Shown here in pieces: positions 12,425-25,284 of a DNA stretch of 64,000 bases. The notes beneath the pieces are model-generated. The model worked only from the letters and a program-made list of their open reading frames with translations, had not been told where the DNA came from and did not search any database. Source of the DNA: Papio anubis (Eukaryota > Chordata > Mammalia > Primates > Cercopithecidae); NCBI RefSeq assembly GCF_008728515.1, contig NC_044981.1, positions 135,719,937 to 135,783,936 on the forward strand. Reading direction: 5' to 3'. Both the position numbers and the translations under genes were made by a program. How positions within the stretch are numbered: position 1 is the stretch's first letter; each line of letters begins with the position of its first letter.

Positions 12425-13075
12425 TACAAGAAGCAAAAATTTCCTTTTCCTAAACATGATCTGATAGATTATTAGTTGAATTATGAGAAAGGTATTATGT
12501 TATGCTTGGGTATTCTCCACTTTATTTTTACATATATGGTTGGCATATTTTTCTGTCCATTTGTGAACAAGAATTCCTATTAAGCAGAAATTCATCTGGA
12601 CTCTATCATCTGAAAAATCAACTTTAAGACAAATGAAAGAATGTGAAAACAGGGACATTCTTTAAGAATGAAATTATGTCTTCCTCCATGCACCCACATC
12701 ACTGTGGTTACAGAACTTTGGGGAATTTATTCCCATGTTTTCTCTCCTCTGGGTGTTCACTGCTTCAGTTCTTCCTATCAGAACCTCCTGAGGTCAGAGA
12801 GTTTTGCCCTTTTCAGAGACTTCTTTCGGCGGGTAAAGCCTTCTGAGCTAACCAGAAATCAAAATGGGATGCTGTATTATGTCAGAACTGTATGTTTAGT
12901 CTGCTTTCCTAGAAATAATCAAGAAAAGTTATATGTGAGAAGACACAGATGGTCCTTTCTCAGCAATATTTTCATATTTTTGAAGTATAATATAAAAGTA
13001 TAGTTGATATCTACAACAATATTTTTTATATACACATATTTTTATTGATTCCATTTATAGAAGTTCACAAAGCCT

Positions 13076-13096
13076 GTGTGTGTGTGTGTATGTAAT
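13076..13096 (+). repeat. (TG)n microsatellite
   Basis: Short TG run ending in tatg. Confidence 0.8.
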
Positions 13097-15873
13097 GTAA
13101 TACAAGGCAATAAATGTTATATCATGTTGGCCCTTAACCCAGCATGTTTTTCTTTGAAAATCCATAGAAATTGATATTCTACTTCTGATTTATTACTGAG
13201 CATATTTATGGAGTGGAGAATATTTTTATTTGCCAGATTACAAATCATTTTAGGAAAATCTTTGAAGGGGTACCTAAAACCATTTTGCGCCAATATTAAT
13301 CATTTTAACCTGTCTTTTATTTTTACAATTATATAAAAAATAGGAAGCATGTTAAAGCTGCTTCAAGACACGTATTCTGTTGAGTTTAGTAATTAAGAAG
13401 CTTATGTGTAGAACTTAGAGAATCTCAAGGAGTTGTCTGTGATATCATTAGCTGTTGTCCAGCCAAATAATACAATGTTTCCCCTTGCCAACTATAATAT
13501 ATAATCTACTATTTAAAAATCTATAAAGTGAAATATAATTAGTTAACATTTCAATATTTAAATTCAAGATGACTAGTAAAGGATTTCTCATATACTGCAC
13601 AGTCCTAGACATGCAGCTAAATGTATCTATTAATATTCAATGAATACCAGGCTCATTTCATGCTCATTTCTATTTCAGGAAAGACTCAAAAAAGGACTGT
13701 GTTCCATTGATTATGAGACTAATACTAACGTGACAAAAGTTATTTCACCATTCTCTTTTTGCAAAAACAACAAGAAAACTATAATAACACAAACAAAACT
13801 CTAAGACCACTATTTGGCTCTCTCTGACTCCCTTCCCTGAAGAGCATTTACAACTGACTTTTGAGGAAAAACAAACACATTCATAAAAAAAAAAAAATTG
13901 GCTTCTTGCAAGTTCTTTTCTCCTTTGTCTTCCAATTCTTTTACTCAAGCTATAAAAATAAAGTAAACAAATATTTTCAATTTACCTATTTTAAAACTTC
14001 TGTTCTTGTTTTGCCATTTCAGTTTTTCACTCTGCTCTTATTCATTCCTATAGTTTGGGACATACTATGCTCATACCTTATCATTAATTCTAATAGCATA
14101 CAAAATTAAGTCTTATGATCAGTGCTTATTACTGGCATGGAGCATCTGGTGCTAATCTCAAATTGATTCCAGATTACATTGCATCCCTGTTGTCTTCCCG
14201 ACAGGGCAATACCCTCTGCTGTCTCAGGGTCAAACATGCTACTCCTGCCTGCTTGTATGGCCAGCTGGGTTCAAGAAGGAAGGAACCTCATTGTTGACAG
14301 TTACCAGATGAATGTGCCCCTTCTGTGCAACTAAGAAATGGAATAGACGTTGGTGAGTGTTGGATACAGTTTACAAGCTTGAAATGCTGGGAATTCACAT
14401 TTGTGATACTTAAGCAGATTTTAGTCTCATTGGCTTATGCCCAAGAATTGGGTAACATGTTATAGTTTTTGATGATTTGTTGGTTATTTGTTATTCTTTG
14501 AAATTCCCAAGGAATGAGCAAAATATCCAGCGGGAATATTGATGTGAGCAATAGACTTAACAGTCTCTTTCATGGGCCATCAGCTGTGGCACTTCACATC
14601 ATAAACTCCAAAGGCAGGCTAACCATGGGTCAAAATTCACCCTCGTTGGAGGAAGTCCTCGCAGTAAGGAACGATCAAGTTCAAAATTATTCTTGGTTTA
14701 AAATACAAGGTTTAGGAATCTCAATAAGGTGAAGGAAAAAACAAGCTGTGTTTACTAGAAATAAAAATTTGCTGCCACAGGGAATTGTAGAGATTATCAA
14801 GCAAGGGTATAAAGATTCAGCTTCACGGAATGACAGCCAAACATTTTCCTCAATATTTTGCAACAGGTATCACCTGAGTTAAATGGAGATAACTTTGACT
14901 TTTATTTGAATTTAAATAATTATAAAACTCTGGAGTATAATATGTCTTCCTTAAAGTGTATCTTGAGCTTTTTCATTGTCCAAATACTGGATTATTATAC
15001 ATTCATCCTAAATTACTTTCGGTTGACAATAAAATGAAGTGTCATGTTTCCCTAGACATGAAAACCCATTGTAGTTTTTTAAAAACTTATTCTTTGTATT
15101 TGTTTGACCGTATCAAAAATAGTCATGGAAAAGAGCTGACCCAACCAAGCAGAATTTTAGGACCCAAAGAAACCAGTAGTAAGGAATGAGTGTTTTAGGT
15201 CTATTCAAAAAAATAATAAATAAATAAAATAAAAAGGAAATAACAAGTTCCTTGATGTTGGAACCCCAGCTCCGTTTGTTACAAACTTGTATTCGGCTTC
15301 CTTTTCTGCTTAGTCATTGCTTTAACTCCCACTCTGAGATTAATTGCGTGACCTCTGGAGATGAATGATCTTTCACTTAATCTTAGTCAATGCAATCTGG
15401 ACAACCTCAGGTTTGGTGAGGTTCCTCTTGGGTGGTTTTCATTTGTTTTAGAACATTAAAGTATCTCATAAATCTATATTTATTATATTGGTGAGTAATC
15501 TACTGTAATTAAATATGAAATGCTGAAGACAATGTTACGGTAACGTTAGGGTCAAAAACCCCTTTTTATGGTGATTCCACAGCTAAAAAAATACCCTGGA
15601 ATTTACTTTTGTCTTTATGTCTGGGTCTGTTTAACATTACAGAGCATCCAAAGGCATATCATTTTCAGATAGTCACTTTCTCAGTGTTTTAAAATAATAG
15701 TGATTTTTAAAATGATAAATACACAATTCTTATAAGAAAACAATTTAAGATGAATCTTAGAGAGAATTTGGCTAACAATACCCTTATTCAATATAATGTG
15801 TCCACATTTACTGGTATTATAAAATTTGGTGAACCAGTCTTAAAGAATCCAGGCTTTAAGAATATCCAGGTTT

Positions 15874-16170
15874 GGCCGGGCGCGGTGGCTCAAGCCTGTA
15901 ATCCCAGCACTTTGGGAGGCCGAGACGGGCGGATCACAAGGTCAGGAGATCGAGACAATCCTGGCTAACACGGCGAAACCCCGTCTCTACTAAAAACACA
16001 AAAAATTAGCCGGGCGAGGTGGCGGCGCCTATGGTCCCAGCTACTCGGGAGGCTGAGGCAGGAGAATAGCGGGAACCCGGGAGGCGGAGCTTGCAGTGAG
16101 CTGAGATCTGGCCACTGCACTCCAGCCTGGGCGACAGAGCGAGACTCCGTCTCAAAAAAAAAAAAAAAAA
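15874..16170 (+). mobile_element. Young AluY, AluYR-like
   Basis: A complete Alu from 'ggccgggcgcggtggctca' to poly-A with many CpG positions intact. Perfect 16-bp target-site duplications 'aagaatatccaggttt' lie at 15858-15873 and 16171-16186. The right monomer has 'gagctgagatctggccactg' and 'gccgggcgaggtggcggcgc', which I associate with AluYR subfamilies of Old World monkeys. Antisense to RSPO3. Confidence 0.96.
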
Positions 16171-17274
16171 AAGAATATCCAGGTTTGATATTAGATCTCT
16201 TCTTACTAGTTTTCAGAATGAGACTAGTCTTAAGATGCAGAAATGAGGCTGAGTAATAACAAAATCAGTTTAAGCCCATCAATTTGTAATTTATGGATTG
16301 GAAGGAACTGCCACAACTCTGCTAAAATTGGTCACTGCAATATTGACAGGGAGAAAAAGGATTTCTTAAGCAAATTAATATTGAAACAAACTATGATTTT
16401 TAGATGTAAATGATCCAAAAGTATAAAGTTTTCCAATAATTTATGCTCATATATGAACAAAACCGATATGGCCAGGTAGTATTATTTCATAACTGAAGTA
16501 GTCACCTATTCAGCAAGATGCTGAATATTGAAACACAAACTAAATAATATGCTTTAGGACTTTGTATGCAACAAGGGAATTCTATTTTCTAAGTTAGACA
16601 AATAACCAAAATAAAACAAATGGGCAAACTTAAGACAGACAAAAGGGCAAATACAGGAAAAAATATAAATGAATAAATTACATTTAATTTGGGAAAATGT
16701 ATACATTAGGAGACACATGAATTATTGAATGTAAAGAGAATGAGCATTGAAAGCTTTTGATGAGCTGGGGAAAATCACCTTTTTGCACTGAAGTAAGGTT
16801 GAAAACCTATTCACTAAAAAGTCTTAAAATCAAATAGATCTTCATGCATCTATGCTTAAAGTCAGGGATATAAATGAAAGAAGTCTAAGAGTTCCTCACC
16901 CATATGATTCCATGGTTAGCTTAAAGTTTAAGAGAAAGCTGCCCAAGGGTAGAAAGCTTCTCCATCAACCTAAACACTGTTTCTGTTAGACTTCCCTTTG
17001 AACTGCCCTAAGAAAACTTTCTTGGGTAATTCAAATGTAAATCTCTTATATCACTGAAAAGAAACACAAATAGACCATAAAATACTTAAAAAAAAAAAAT
17101 GTGTTGGTGACTATGTTCAATTCTATGACTCCATACAATTACTTTCAATTATTTTATTATTGAAGTGATAAATAACTGTGTATCATACACATACTTAAAT
17201 CTTTGAGGAAACAGAAGAAGACTAGATCCATTCTAGTGGCTCTAGAGAATATGGTAGCAAGGAGATCAACTAGA

Positions 17275-17327
17275 AAAGTTATAGTCCTATAACTTTCGAG
17301 TCCAACTCGAAAAGATAGTCCTATCTT
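17275..17327. repeat. Cluster of three consecutive hairpins
   Basis: Three perfect inverted repeats abut or overlap by a few bases: 10-bp arms at 17275-17284/17287-17296 with a 2-nt loop, 8-bp arms at 17294-17301/17305-17312 with a 3-nt loop, and 7-bp arms at 17312-17318/17321-17327 with a 2-nt loop. The first and third share the core 'atagtcctat'. Not part of a repeat family I recognise. Confidence 0.85.
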
Positions 17328-19013
17328 CCCATAGCACAATGGTAACAAAATAAAAGCTAGCACAGAAGCAGTTTCTTAACGGATCTATTATCCTAATTTT
17401 TTAAACATGTTTCTTTTGCTCTCTTCATACTTCTTAGTCCTCTGATAAGAACATATCCACCATTTCAAAATTATGCTAAATGAACTGTTTGTAAAAATAC
17501 TCAGGCAATGCTAAAATGCAAACACAAATTTGTTCTTTTTTCTATTAGGCCAACCTTGAATTTGCAAAGCTCTAGTTCTGTTGCAAGTGCCTTAGAAGGC
17601 TTAATAGACTGTTAGTAGGTTTTACTACATCTTAATTCTGAAAATCTGTATACAATTTAAACGAAACATATCCATGTGTTCCTGACTAATTTGCCATCGA
17701 GCTTATTTTGTGAGCTCAATTTCATGCCTAAAAAGTATTTAAAAGCCTCTTTGAATTTTTAAGCCTTTGCCACGAGCAAGGTATCACAAATACACATGCT
17801 ATTAGAAGTGGATTGATGTTTGACAACCAACTAAACTGTAAATAGATATCAAACAATACTGCTAAAGGAAATCAATCCTCCCATGCTTTTATAAAGAAAT
17901 AGCTTAACGCCCACTGTGTGTCCACATGAATGAACATGCTGTGCAATTTTCATGTCAGAATGAAACTTGTATTCTGTTAACAGCCAGTTCCAATTGCTTC
18001 CAAAGTTAAACTACAATACTCTAGGAGAAATTCTGCACCATTCCCTAGTCTCAATCTCACGTGCCATCAGCAGATGTCTACAGCAATTGGGAGCAGCATG
18101 TATTTTTCCATATAGTTGTGTGTTCCCAAAGAACAAACCCAAAGTCATGCTGCATCTGCTTTCCTCGCACATGCATGTTGTATTCCCTCTTGGAACTCTA
18201 CTCACTTTCAGCTTGCTTCGGGCTGAGAAGCCTCCTGGGGTGGGGAGTTTGCTTCATGTCTGACATGTCCAATGATTCACACAGCATTTAGGAGACCACA
18301 TATGCTTCATAAGTTGAGCAGAAAATGCAAACCTTTGAAATACATTTTTTAGTAAATTTTATTTCGTGTCTTCAATATTATTTTATAGAAATTGGATTAG
18401 GTATTAATTTTCACAACCTTTTAAAAAGCTAAATGAGATTCTTTATTAGGATTTATATTTAAACATAATCCTGTGAAAATTGCACAAACCACTTAACAAC
18501 CTGAAGGTCACTGACTCTACTGACTGACAGCGCCTTTGTTTAGACAACATGATAGCACTAACATAACCATTTAGTGCATTTGAATACGATGTTGGCAATT
18601 TGTGAAAACTATTTGGCTTTAAAACATCAGTATGATTTGAAGCAAAAGAGGAAATCACTGGCCAATTTGCTAGTTAAGTTTGTTCTTTGAATAACAGAAT
18701 GGTTGTCAACAGAAAGATGAAGCAGATTTAGTGGTAAAAAGAGGTTTTCAATTTTTTCAACAATGATAGTATCATTAACAAGAAATAATGGTTGATGCAA
18801 AGCCTCATGTGTGATAAGTATAGTTAGAAAAGAGCAGATGATTAGAAATAAATGATCATCTTGAAATGGGGCAAAAGTGTTGAAAAAGATAGAATGGAAA
18901 GATCAGATTGACAAAAGATTTAGGTTCTAGTACTGACTAACTTACTTATTAACTGGCATTCTTAAGGTAGTTATATACTCTTTTCATCAGCCTCAAATAC
19001 TTGAAATATCAGT

Positions 19014-19175
19014 GGACTCAGAATTAGGTCTGGGTGTGAGTCCTGGTCTTTGAGTGTGAAATTCACTACTCACAGTCAAAGTCTCAATTTCCTCATCTTT
19101 AAAATGCAGTCGATAACAATAATGCATATATGCCTGGAATATTTAAAGAATTAAGTGAGATAATTATGTAAAATT
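19014..19175 (+). mobile_element. MIR SINE fragment
   Basis: 'caatttcctcatctttaaaa' followed by 'attaagtgagataattatgt' is the conserved core and 3' part of MIR. A further MIR-like stretch lies just before it, at about 18915-19010. Confidence 0.65.
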
Positions 19176-19633
19176 GCCAACAATTAAACAAATAATATTA
19201 TTAAATTACAGTCCAATAGGAAAGAATTTATGTTAATATGCTTATGGTAATGGATATGGTTGAATAAGGACATATAACCCAAGCGAATGAATTTTTCTGT
19301 CTTTTGGCTTTTTGTAAGGTAATTTTGAGTCCAAGTTTAATTCCCCTGGAAAACCATTTTACCTTCATTGCAATAACTGGAGGTCTCATTTCCATTTTAA
19401 TCATCATATGGATTCCCAGAATTATATAACCAGGTAACTGAACTACTGTGCCCTAACTCCTTAGTGTCTAGAGATGAATAAATCCCTGCCAGCTGTTATA
19501 TTATTTAGTGGGGCTCTATGGAACATTAGGATTTAAAGCAACTCAGCATTTGGTAATTATTTTTTTCTTTCTGATTATAAAAACCATATATATTAAACAA
19601 TTTGGTTTTAGACTAGGAGATTAACAGTTAGGT

Positions 19634-19682
19634 GTGTGTATGTGTGAATGTGTGTGTGTATATATATATATTTATATCTGTA
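19634..19682 (+). repeat. TG/TA microsatellite
   Basis: A TG-rich tract passes into TA repeats. Confidence 0.8.
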
Positions 19683-20829
19683 TATCTATAATGATTCATA
19701 AGTGTATTGTCCAGATTAATATAGGCTTGTGAAACAGGCATTTTAGTGTAAAGGTATAGAGGTTCATGGCAATACAATGTTTAATATGATGAGTTAAAAA
19801 TACTTCTGTTTCCTCTGTAATTTTAGGTGCTTTTAGTTAGAAGATACTAGATCACATGTTGATAGTTTTGTTCTTTTCATTATTCCGATACATATATTCA
19901 AGTCCTTAAGGTCTTAACTAACTTTTTAAAAATTTGCTATTACACACACATTTTTAGTTAAGCAATATACATGTGTCATCTGCCATTTATTAATATTAAT
20001 TATAAATGACCAGTGGTTAATGGGATCCAAGTCCAGCAGCTGAGATTTTTCTAAATTTGACTTCCTTAGAGTTTATATAAAAAGTTTTCAGAGTAGTTCT
20101 CCCAAGCTTCTAGCCAATTTGAGGCTAGTTTGCAATCTAATGTTTTAGATTATGTATTTAGCAATCAAAAAGAGGAAGGATAAGTGACAGAAATCATGAA
20201 AAAAAAAAAACATTATGCGAGAGGATTCGATGGGACAAATAAGAGGAAGAGATATTGTTTAAAGTGATACAGTGTCATGTGTTAAACATTACAAGTTAAA
20301 GGCTATGTGCACAGTATATGTTTTAGGAATGTTACAGTTTTATCTTTGTTTTCCATAGTTTTACTATAGTCATAATGACAAATGTGGAAGGGATGTTTCT
20401 ATAAGTTGGCATAAATGAATATGAACTTGAGGAGAAAACCTAGAAAGAAAGAAATACAAAGCCCAGCATGTTAGTATATCATTAGAGAGCCACTTCTCAA
20501 AGCTACTTATTGCATGCTACCCTACAACATCCTACAGCTACAGCATAATGGACTCCAAGACATATGATATAACCTCTGCACAATGCCTTGGGGAGCACAC
20601 TGATATATTTTTCCTTCTGAGAGTCAAGCAATTTTCCTAAGAAAAACGTTTTGTGCTTTTCTGTAGCAAAAAGTCCACAGGAATGTCAAATACAGATTTT
20701 ACCATGATTAAAACTGAAAAATGTAAAAGAGGTTTTAGGAAACATCTTGTTCAACAGTTTTAAAATACAGTACTTTGATACAGAGCTACTGGTTGGCTAG
20801 ACCTTACTTCAATAGAAGCACTTAGTTTG

Positions 20830-21530
20830 TTTTTATTTTATTTTAAATTGGGGTAAAAAACACATAACCATCTTAACCATTTTTAAGTGTACAGTTCAAT
20901 GGCATTAAGTACATTCACACTGTTGTATATCCATCACCATCATCCATCTTCAGAACTCTTTTCATCTTGCAAAATTTGAAAAGTCTGTATTCATTAAACA
21001 ATCACTCGCCATTTAACCTTCCCTACCTCCTGGCAACTATCATTCCACTTTTTATTCTATTAACTTGCTACTTTAGGTACTTCATATAAGTAAAATCATA
21101 TAGTATTTGCCATTTTGTAACTGGTTTAAGTTACTTAGTATAATGTCTTTAAGGTTTATCTATGCTGTGGCATGAGTTAGAATTTTCTTCCTTCTTAAAG
21201 ACAATAGTATCTCATTGTCTGTCTATATCACAGTTTGTTTAATCTATTCATCCATCAATGAACACTTTAGTTGCTGCCATCCCAACTTTTAGCTATTGTA
21301 AATAATGCTGCTATGAACGTGGGTGTAAAACTATCTCTTTGAGATTCTATTTTCAATTCATTTGGGTGTATACTCAAATGAAATTGCTGAATTATATGGT
21401 AATTATACATATATGTGTGTGTGTGTGTGTGTGGAACCAACATGCTGTTTTCATAGTGGCTGACTGTACTATTTTACATTCCCATCAATAGTGCAAGATA
21501 GTTCCAACTTTTCCCACATCTTTGCAAATA
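20830..21530 (-). mobile_element. Old L1 (L1M) 3' fragment
   Basis: Antisense L1 sequence: 'tttttaagtgtacagttcaa', 'gtatatccatcaccatcatc', 'gtaaataatgctgctatgaa', 'tttgggtgtatactcaaat' and 'ttttacattcccatcaatag'. Diverged, so an older mammalian-wide L1. A TG microsatellite (21414-21433) sits inside it. Confidence 0.85.
21414..21433 (+). repeat. (TG)n microsatellite inside L1
   Basis: About ten uninterrupted tg units. Confidence 0.85.
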
Positions 21531-22614
21531 ATAAGGCACATCTATTTTTTATCATTGTATAAATTGGGCTCTACATACAATTTTAACAGAGCAGAGGGTT
21601 CTGTTGCCAAAATCCATTTTAAAACAATTTTTTTCTACTTCAATTTTCTCATCTTGTAAGCATCTGTAGATAGCCAAGCAATCTATTACCAGAAGGAAAG
21701 CAAGACCCAGTCAAATGCCCGCTAAAAGTTGCCCACTAAAAGTCTCCTCTTACTACTCCTACTTACATTTTTTTAAGCCTCAACTTTTTTGGCAGCCCTT
21801 CTCAGAACACCTTTCTGAGGATAACTCTCTTAGTCTAATGCTCAAATCTGCTTTACAGAAGACCTGGCCCCAAGCCACATCGTTCAGCGAGAACAAACTG
21901 CTAGAACAGCCATTTTATTGAAGGGAGACTGTTTTCCATTGCAGCAGGGGAGAGTGGCTCAAGTAAGTGGCTCCCTTTGGTGCTTAAAAATAAGGCTCTA
22001 AGAAGTGATTAAAAAAACAAAAGAAGCAAGTAAGCAGTTAGTATGGTGATACATTATTAAATATCTGGATAGCTCCACAAATTGAATTAACAACGTCAAC
22101 ACAGTTCATGGTAAACAATACTACACAAAACATTGTGTCCATAAAGCCTTATGATACAGTGGAAACCATAATGCACTAGGATTCACATTTGTTTTCTGTC
22201 ATTACCAGCCCTGTGATAAGGTCACTTAGGCAAAATCACTTTAACTCTTTGGTGTTGCTTATTGCAAAAAAGAATGATGAAGTATGCATCTCCAAGGTAA
22301 CTTTTGACTTATTCTGATGTTTTATGTTTTGTTATTCCTACACAAGAGGAGGAAATCTAGAATTAGTTCTAACATAAGTCTTCTTAATTACATCAGCAGA
22401 GGCAGAAGAGTTTATGAGGGATACAGGGTAAGATAGATTACATATACCTATGATCATAAGTACACGCAAAAATATTTACACTAGTGTGCCTAGCACTATG
22501 TCTGGCACACAACTGTCACCTGTAATGCTTGTGAATTAATACCCACACATGTAAGACTGCAGTATCTAACAAATTTTATTAAAATCAGCATCCGAGAAGG
22601 AGAAGTTGTAATTA

Positions 22615-22690
22615 CAAAAACAAAACAAAGTAAAACAAAAAACAAAACAAAAAACAGAAAACAGATAAAAAAAAAAAAAACAAAACACCA
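22615..22690 (+). repeat. CAAAA-rich low-complexity tract
   Basis: Degenerate caaaa units and a run of A. It abuts the 5' end of the following L1 fragment. Confidence 0.75.
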
Positions 22691-23352
22691 AAAACAGATG
22701 CTGGTGAGGTTGTGGAGAAATAGAAACACTTTTACATGGTTAGTGGGAGTGTAAATTAGTTTAACCATTGTGGAAGTAAGTGTGGCAATTCCTCAAAGAT
22801 CTGAAGGCAGAAATACCATTTGACCCAGTAATCCCATTACTGGGTATATACCCAAAGGAATATAAATCATTCTACTGTAAAGATACATGCATTCATATGT
22901 TTACTGCAGCACTATTCACAATAGCAAAGACATGGAATCAACCCAAATGGTGATCAATGATAGACTGGATAAAGAAAATGTGGCACATATACACCATGGA
23001 ATATTATGCAGCCATAAAAAGGAATCAGATCATGCCCTTTATGAATGGAGCTGGAAGCTGTTATCCTCAGCAAACTAACACAGGACCAGAAAACAAAACA
23101 CTGCATGCTCTCACTTACAAATGGGAGCTGAACAATGAGAATGCATGGACACATGAGGGAAAACAACATACACTGGCACCTGTTGTGGCCGAGGGGAGGG
23201 AGAGCATCAGGAAGAATAATTAATGGATGCTGGGCTTAATACCTAGGTGATGGGACGATCTGTGCAGCAAACCACCCTGGCACACGTTTGCCTATGTAAC
23301 AAACCTGCACATCCTGCACATGTACCCCGGAACTTAAAATGAAAGTTGAGGG
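22690..23352 (+). mobile_element. 5'-truncated primate-era L1 3' end
   Basis: Collinear with the last 660 bp or so of L1: 'gatgctggtgaggttgtgga', 'cattactgggtatatacc', 'atggaatattatgcagccat', 'gaacaatgagaatgcatgga', the purine-rich 'ggccgaggggagggagagc', and the terminus 'caaacctgcacatcctgcac'. It covers the ORF2 tail and 3' UTR, with several stops and indels. The short open frames here derive from L1. Confidence 0.95.
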
Positions 23353-23384
23353 AAAAAAATAAACTAACTCAAGTATATCAGTAA

Positions 23385-23835
23385 TATAAAAAAAGATAAT
23401 CAAAACTCATTATAGTCAAATAAATACTAGAATAAGAAAAATATTTGCTATGCACATGACAAAAGGTTAATCTCTAATATACAAACAATTCCTATTAAGT
23501 GGTGTTTTGCTCAATAGAAAAATCAGAAAATTGGACAAAACATACAAATAGGCATCCTGTGGAAATTCAAATAGCCTCTAAACATGAGATTAGCCTTATA
23601 AATAGGAAAATGTCAATAAAACAATAGAATAGCATTTGTCAATCTATCATATTTGCAAGAGTTTAAAGGACTAATAACATACAGTTAGAGTCAGGATATG
23701 AGGAAACAGGTATTTTTGATGTATTCCACATGTGAACTGAAACACCTTTTTGAAAAATAATCTGGCAGAATATATTAATATTTAAAATGTTCACATCCTT
23801 TGGTTTATCCATCCAATGTTTGGGACTACATTTAA
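23385..23835 (+). mobile_element. Old L1M fragment
   Basis: 'tatttgctatgcacatgac' then 'aaaggttaatctctaatat', 'gcaagagtttaaaggactaa' and 'aacaccttttt' follow the ORF2 3' region of mammalian-wide L1s. Highly diverged. It appears to continue after the MIR at 24130. Confidence 0.7.
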
Positions 23836-23845
23836 TATTAGATCT

Positions 23846-24095
23846 CAGGATTATTGAGTGCTTACTCTGCGCCAGGCACAAGTCTGAGAGTTTTATACAT
23901 ACTCATAACTTCTCCCTACAATTTTGTAACATAGTTACTGTTATCATCCCATTGTACAGATGGGGAAAAATGGGATATATAAAGGCTAAAGAATTTGCTG
24001 AAAGTCATAGAGCTAGTTAAAAGCACAAATGAAATTTGAAACTACATGGTTCCAAAGCCTGTGTTCTAAATTCCATGATGCATCACCTCCTTTTC
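23846..24095 (-). mobile_element. MIR SINE inside L1M
   Basis: Reverse-complement MIR: 'gagtgcttactctgcgccag', 'attgtacagatggggaaa', 'gtcatagagctagttaaaa'. It lies between two pieces of L1M. Confidence 0.8.
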
Positions 24096-24129
24096 CTCTG
24101 ATAGAAAGTGAATGCGTCAGTTCATTAAC

Positions 24130-24610
24130 ATGATAGAGATTTTTGTTATAGTAAGAAGAGCAAAAAAATGGGAAACAATTTTACTATCCATCAATGGCAG
24201 AATGGTTGAACACATTATGTGATATTCATAGAATGGAACATTCTGCAGCTATTAAAAAGATGAATTAGAAAGACATCCATGATATACAAATTTTAAAATG
24301 ACACAGTAAACACACACACTATTGAGCTACCAAGGTGCACAATTTACTCTTTTTCTGTAGACATAGAAAGAAAAGTCAAAAGCATTTTATAAAGAAAATA
24401 ATATATTCATTCTCTATGGAATTTTTGTATGTCTATTTTTATAAACAGAAGATTAATGTGGAAGAATATACAGCCCACTTTCACATTGCTTTCCTCAGGG
24501 GAAGGACTGGACTGAGGGAGAGTGAGATTATTAATTTTTTATTTATGTATCTTTTAGGCTTTTGTGTTTTCACAAGAGCATGCACATCATTATTGATACT
24601 AAAAATATAG
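24130..24610 (+). mobile_element. Old L1M fragment (continuation)
   Basis: 'actatccatcaatggcagaa', 'ggaacattctgcagctatta' and later 'agaatatacagcccacttt' continue the L1M 3' region begun at 23385. Confidence 0.7.
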
Positions 24611-25245
24611 CTTTTGGGTAAACCAAACAAAGAAATGAATAAAACAAATAACAAACCTGTAGCTTAACTGAGATGGTTCTGGTTTTTAAATTATTTCAGT
24701 ACTTTTTTAGTTCTCTAGGTTGACATTGCAAATATTAAACATTAGCTTTTGAAGATCATTAACATGAGAAGAAACAGTTATTCTATGAGCAGATAATTTT
24801 AATTAAAATTGAAGAAATCTGCCGAGATGGAAGGAAAGGGTGACAAAGTAGAAGGAAGGGTATAAAACATGGTAGAAAGCCAGGGGGCTGATGGAGAGAA
24901 ATTAAATTTAAAAACTCCCTTGTCTTATACATTTCAAGACCCTGACAAACTAGACAAATGTGAAGCCACTACAGGTTTGCCAATGAAATACTTTAGTAAC
25001 TGTATCTTAGCTGTTGAAACAGACCAAATTTGAAATAAAACAAAATCCCTTCATGATTTTGCTGTTGGCTGGAAAACAGATAAGCAGCATAGCAGATGTT
25101 TACAATTGTATTTATTACTGTGAGAAATATTTTACTATCATATTTACATGTTCCATAAAAAATAATTAGCCATCCAATTAGTATTCTACTAATTACATTA
25201 TGAAAACCTAGGTTCTTATTTCTGTCAATTAAGACAATAATTTTT

Positions 25246-25284
25246 GATCATGAGTTTTAATTAATTAGATATTAACTCATGATC
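25246..25284. repeat. Perfect 11-bp stem with 17-nt loop
   Basis: Arms 'gatcatgagtt' (25246-25256) and 'aactcatgatc' (25274-25284) flank an AT-only loop with one G. Could be chance in AT-rich DNA. Confidence 0.7.

Noticed and set aside
12668..13003. 111-codon plus-strand open frame
   Set aside because: No recognisable family, motif or promoter. Another open frame overlaps it in a different phase, consistent with chance.
22887..23223. Overlapping open frames that look protein-like
   Set aside because: They are the degenerate ORF2 tail and 3' UTR of a truncated L1, with stops and frameshifts.
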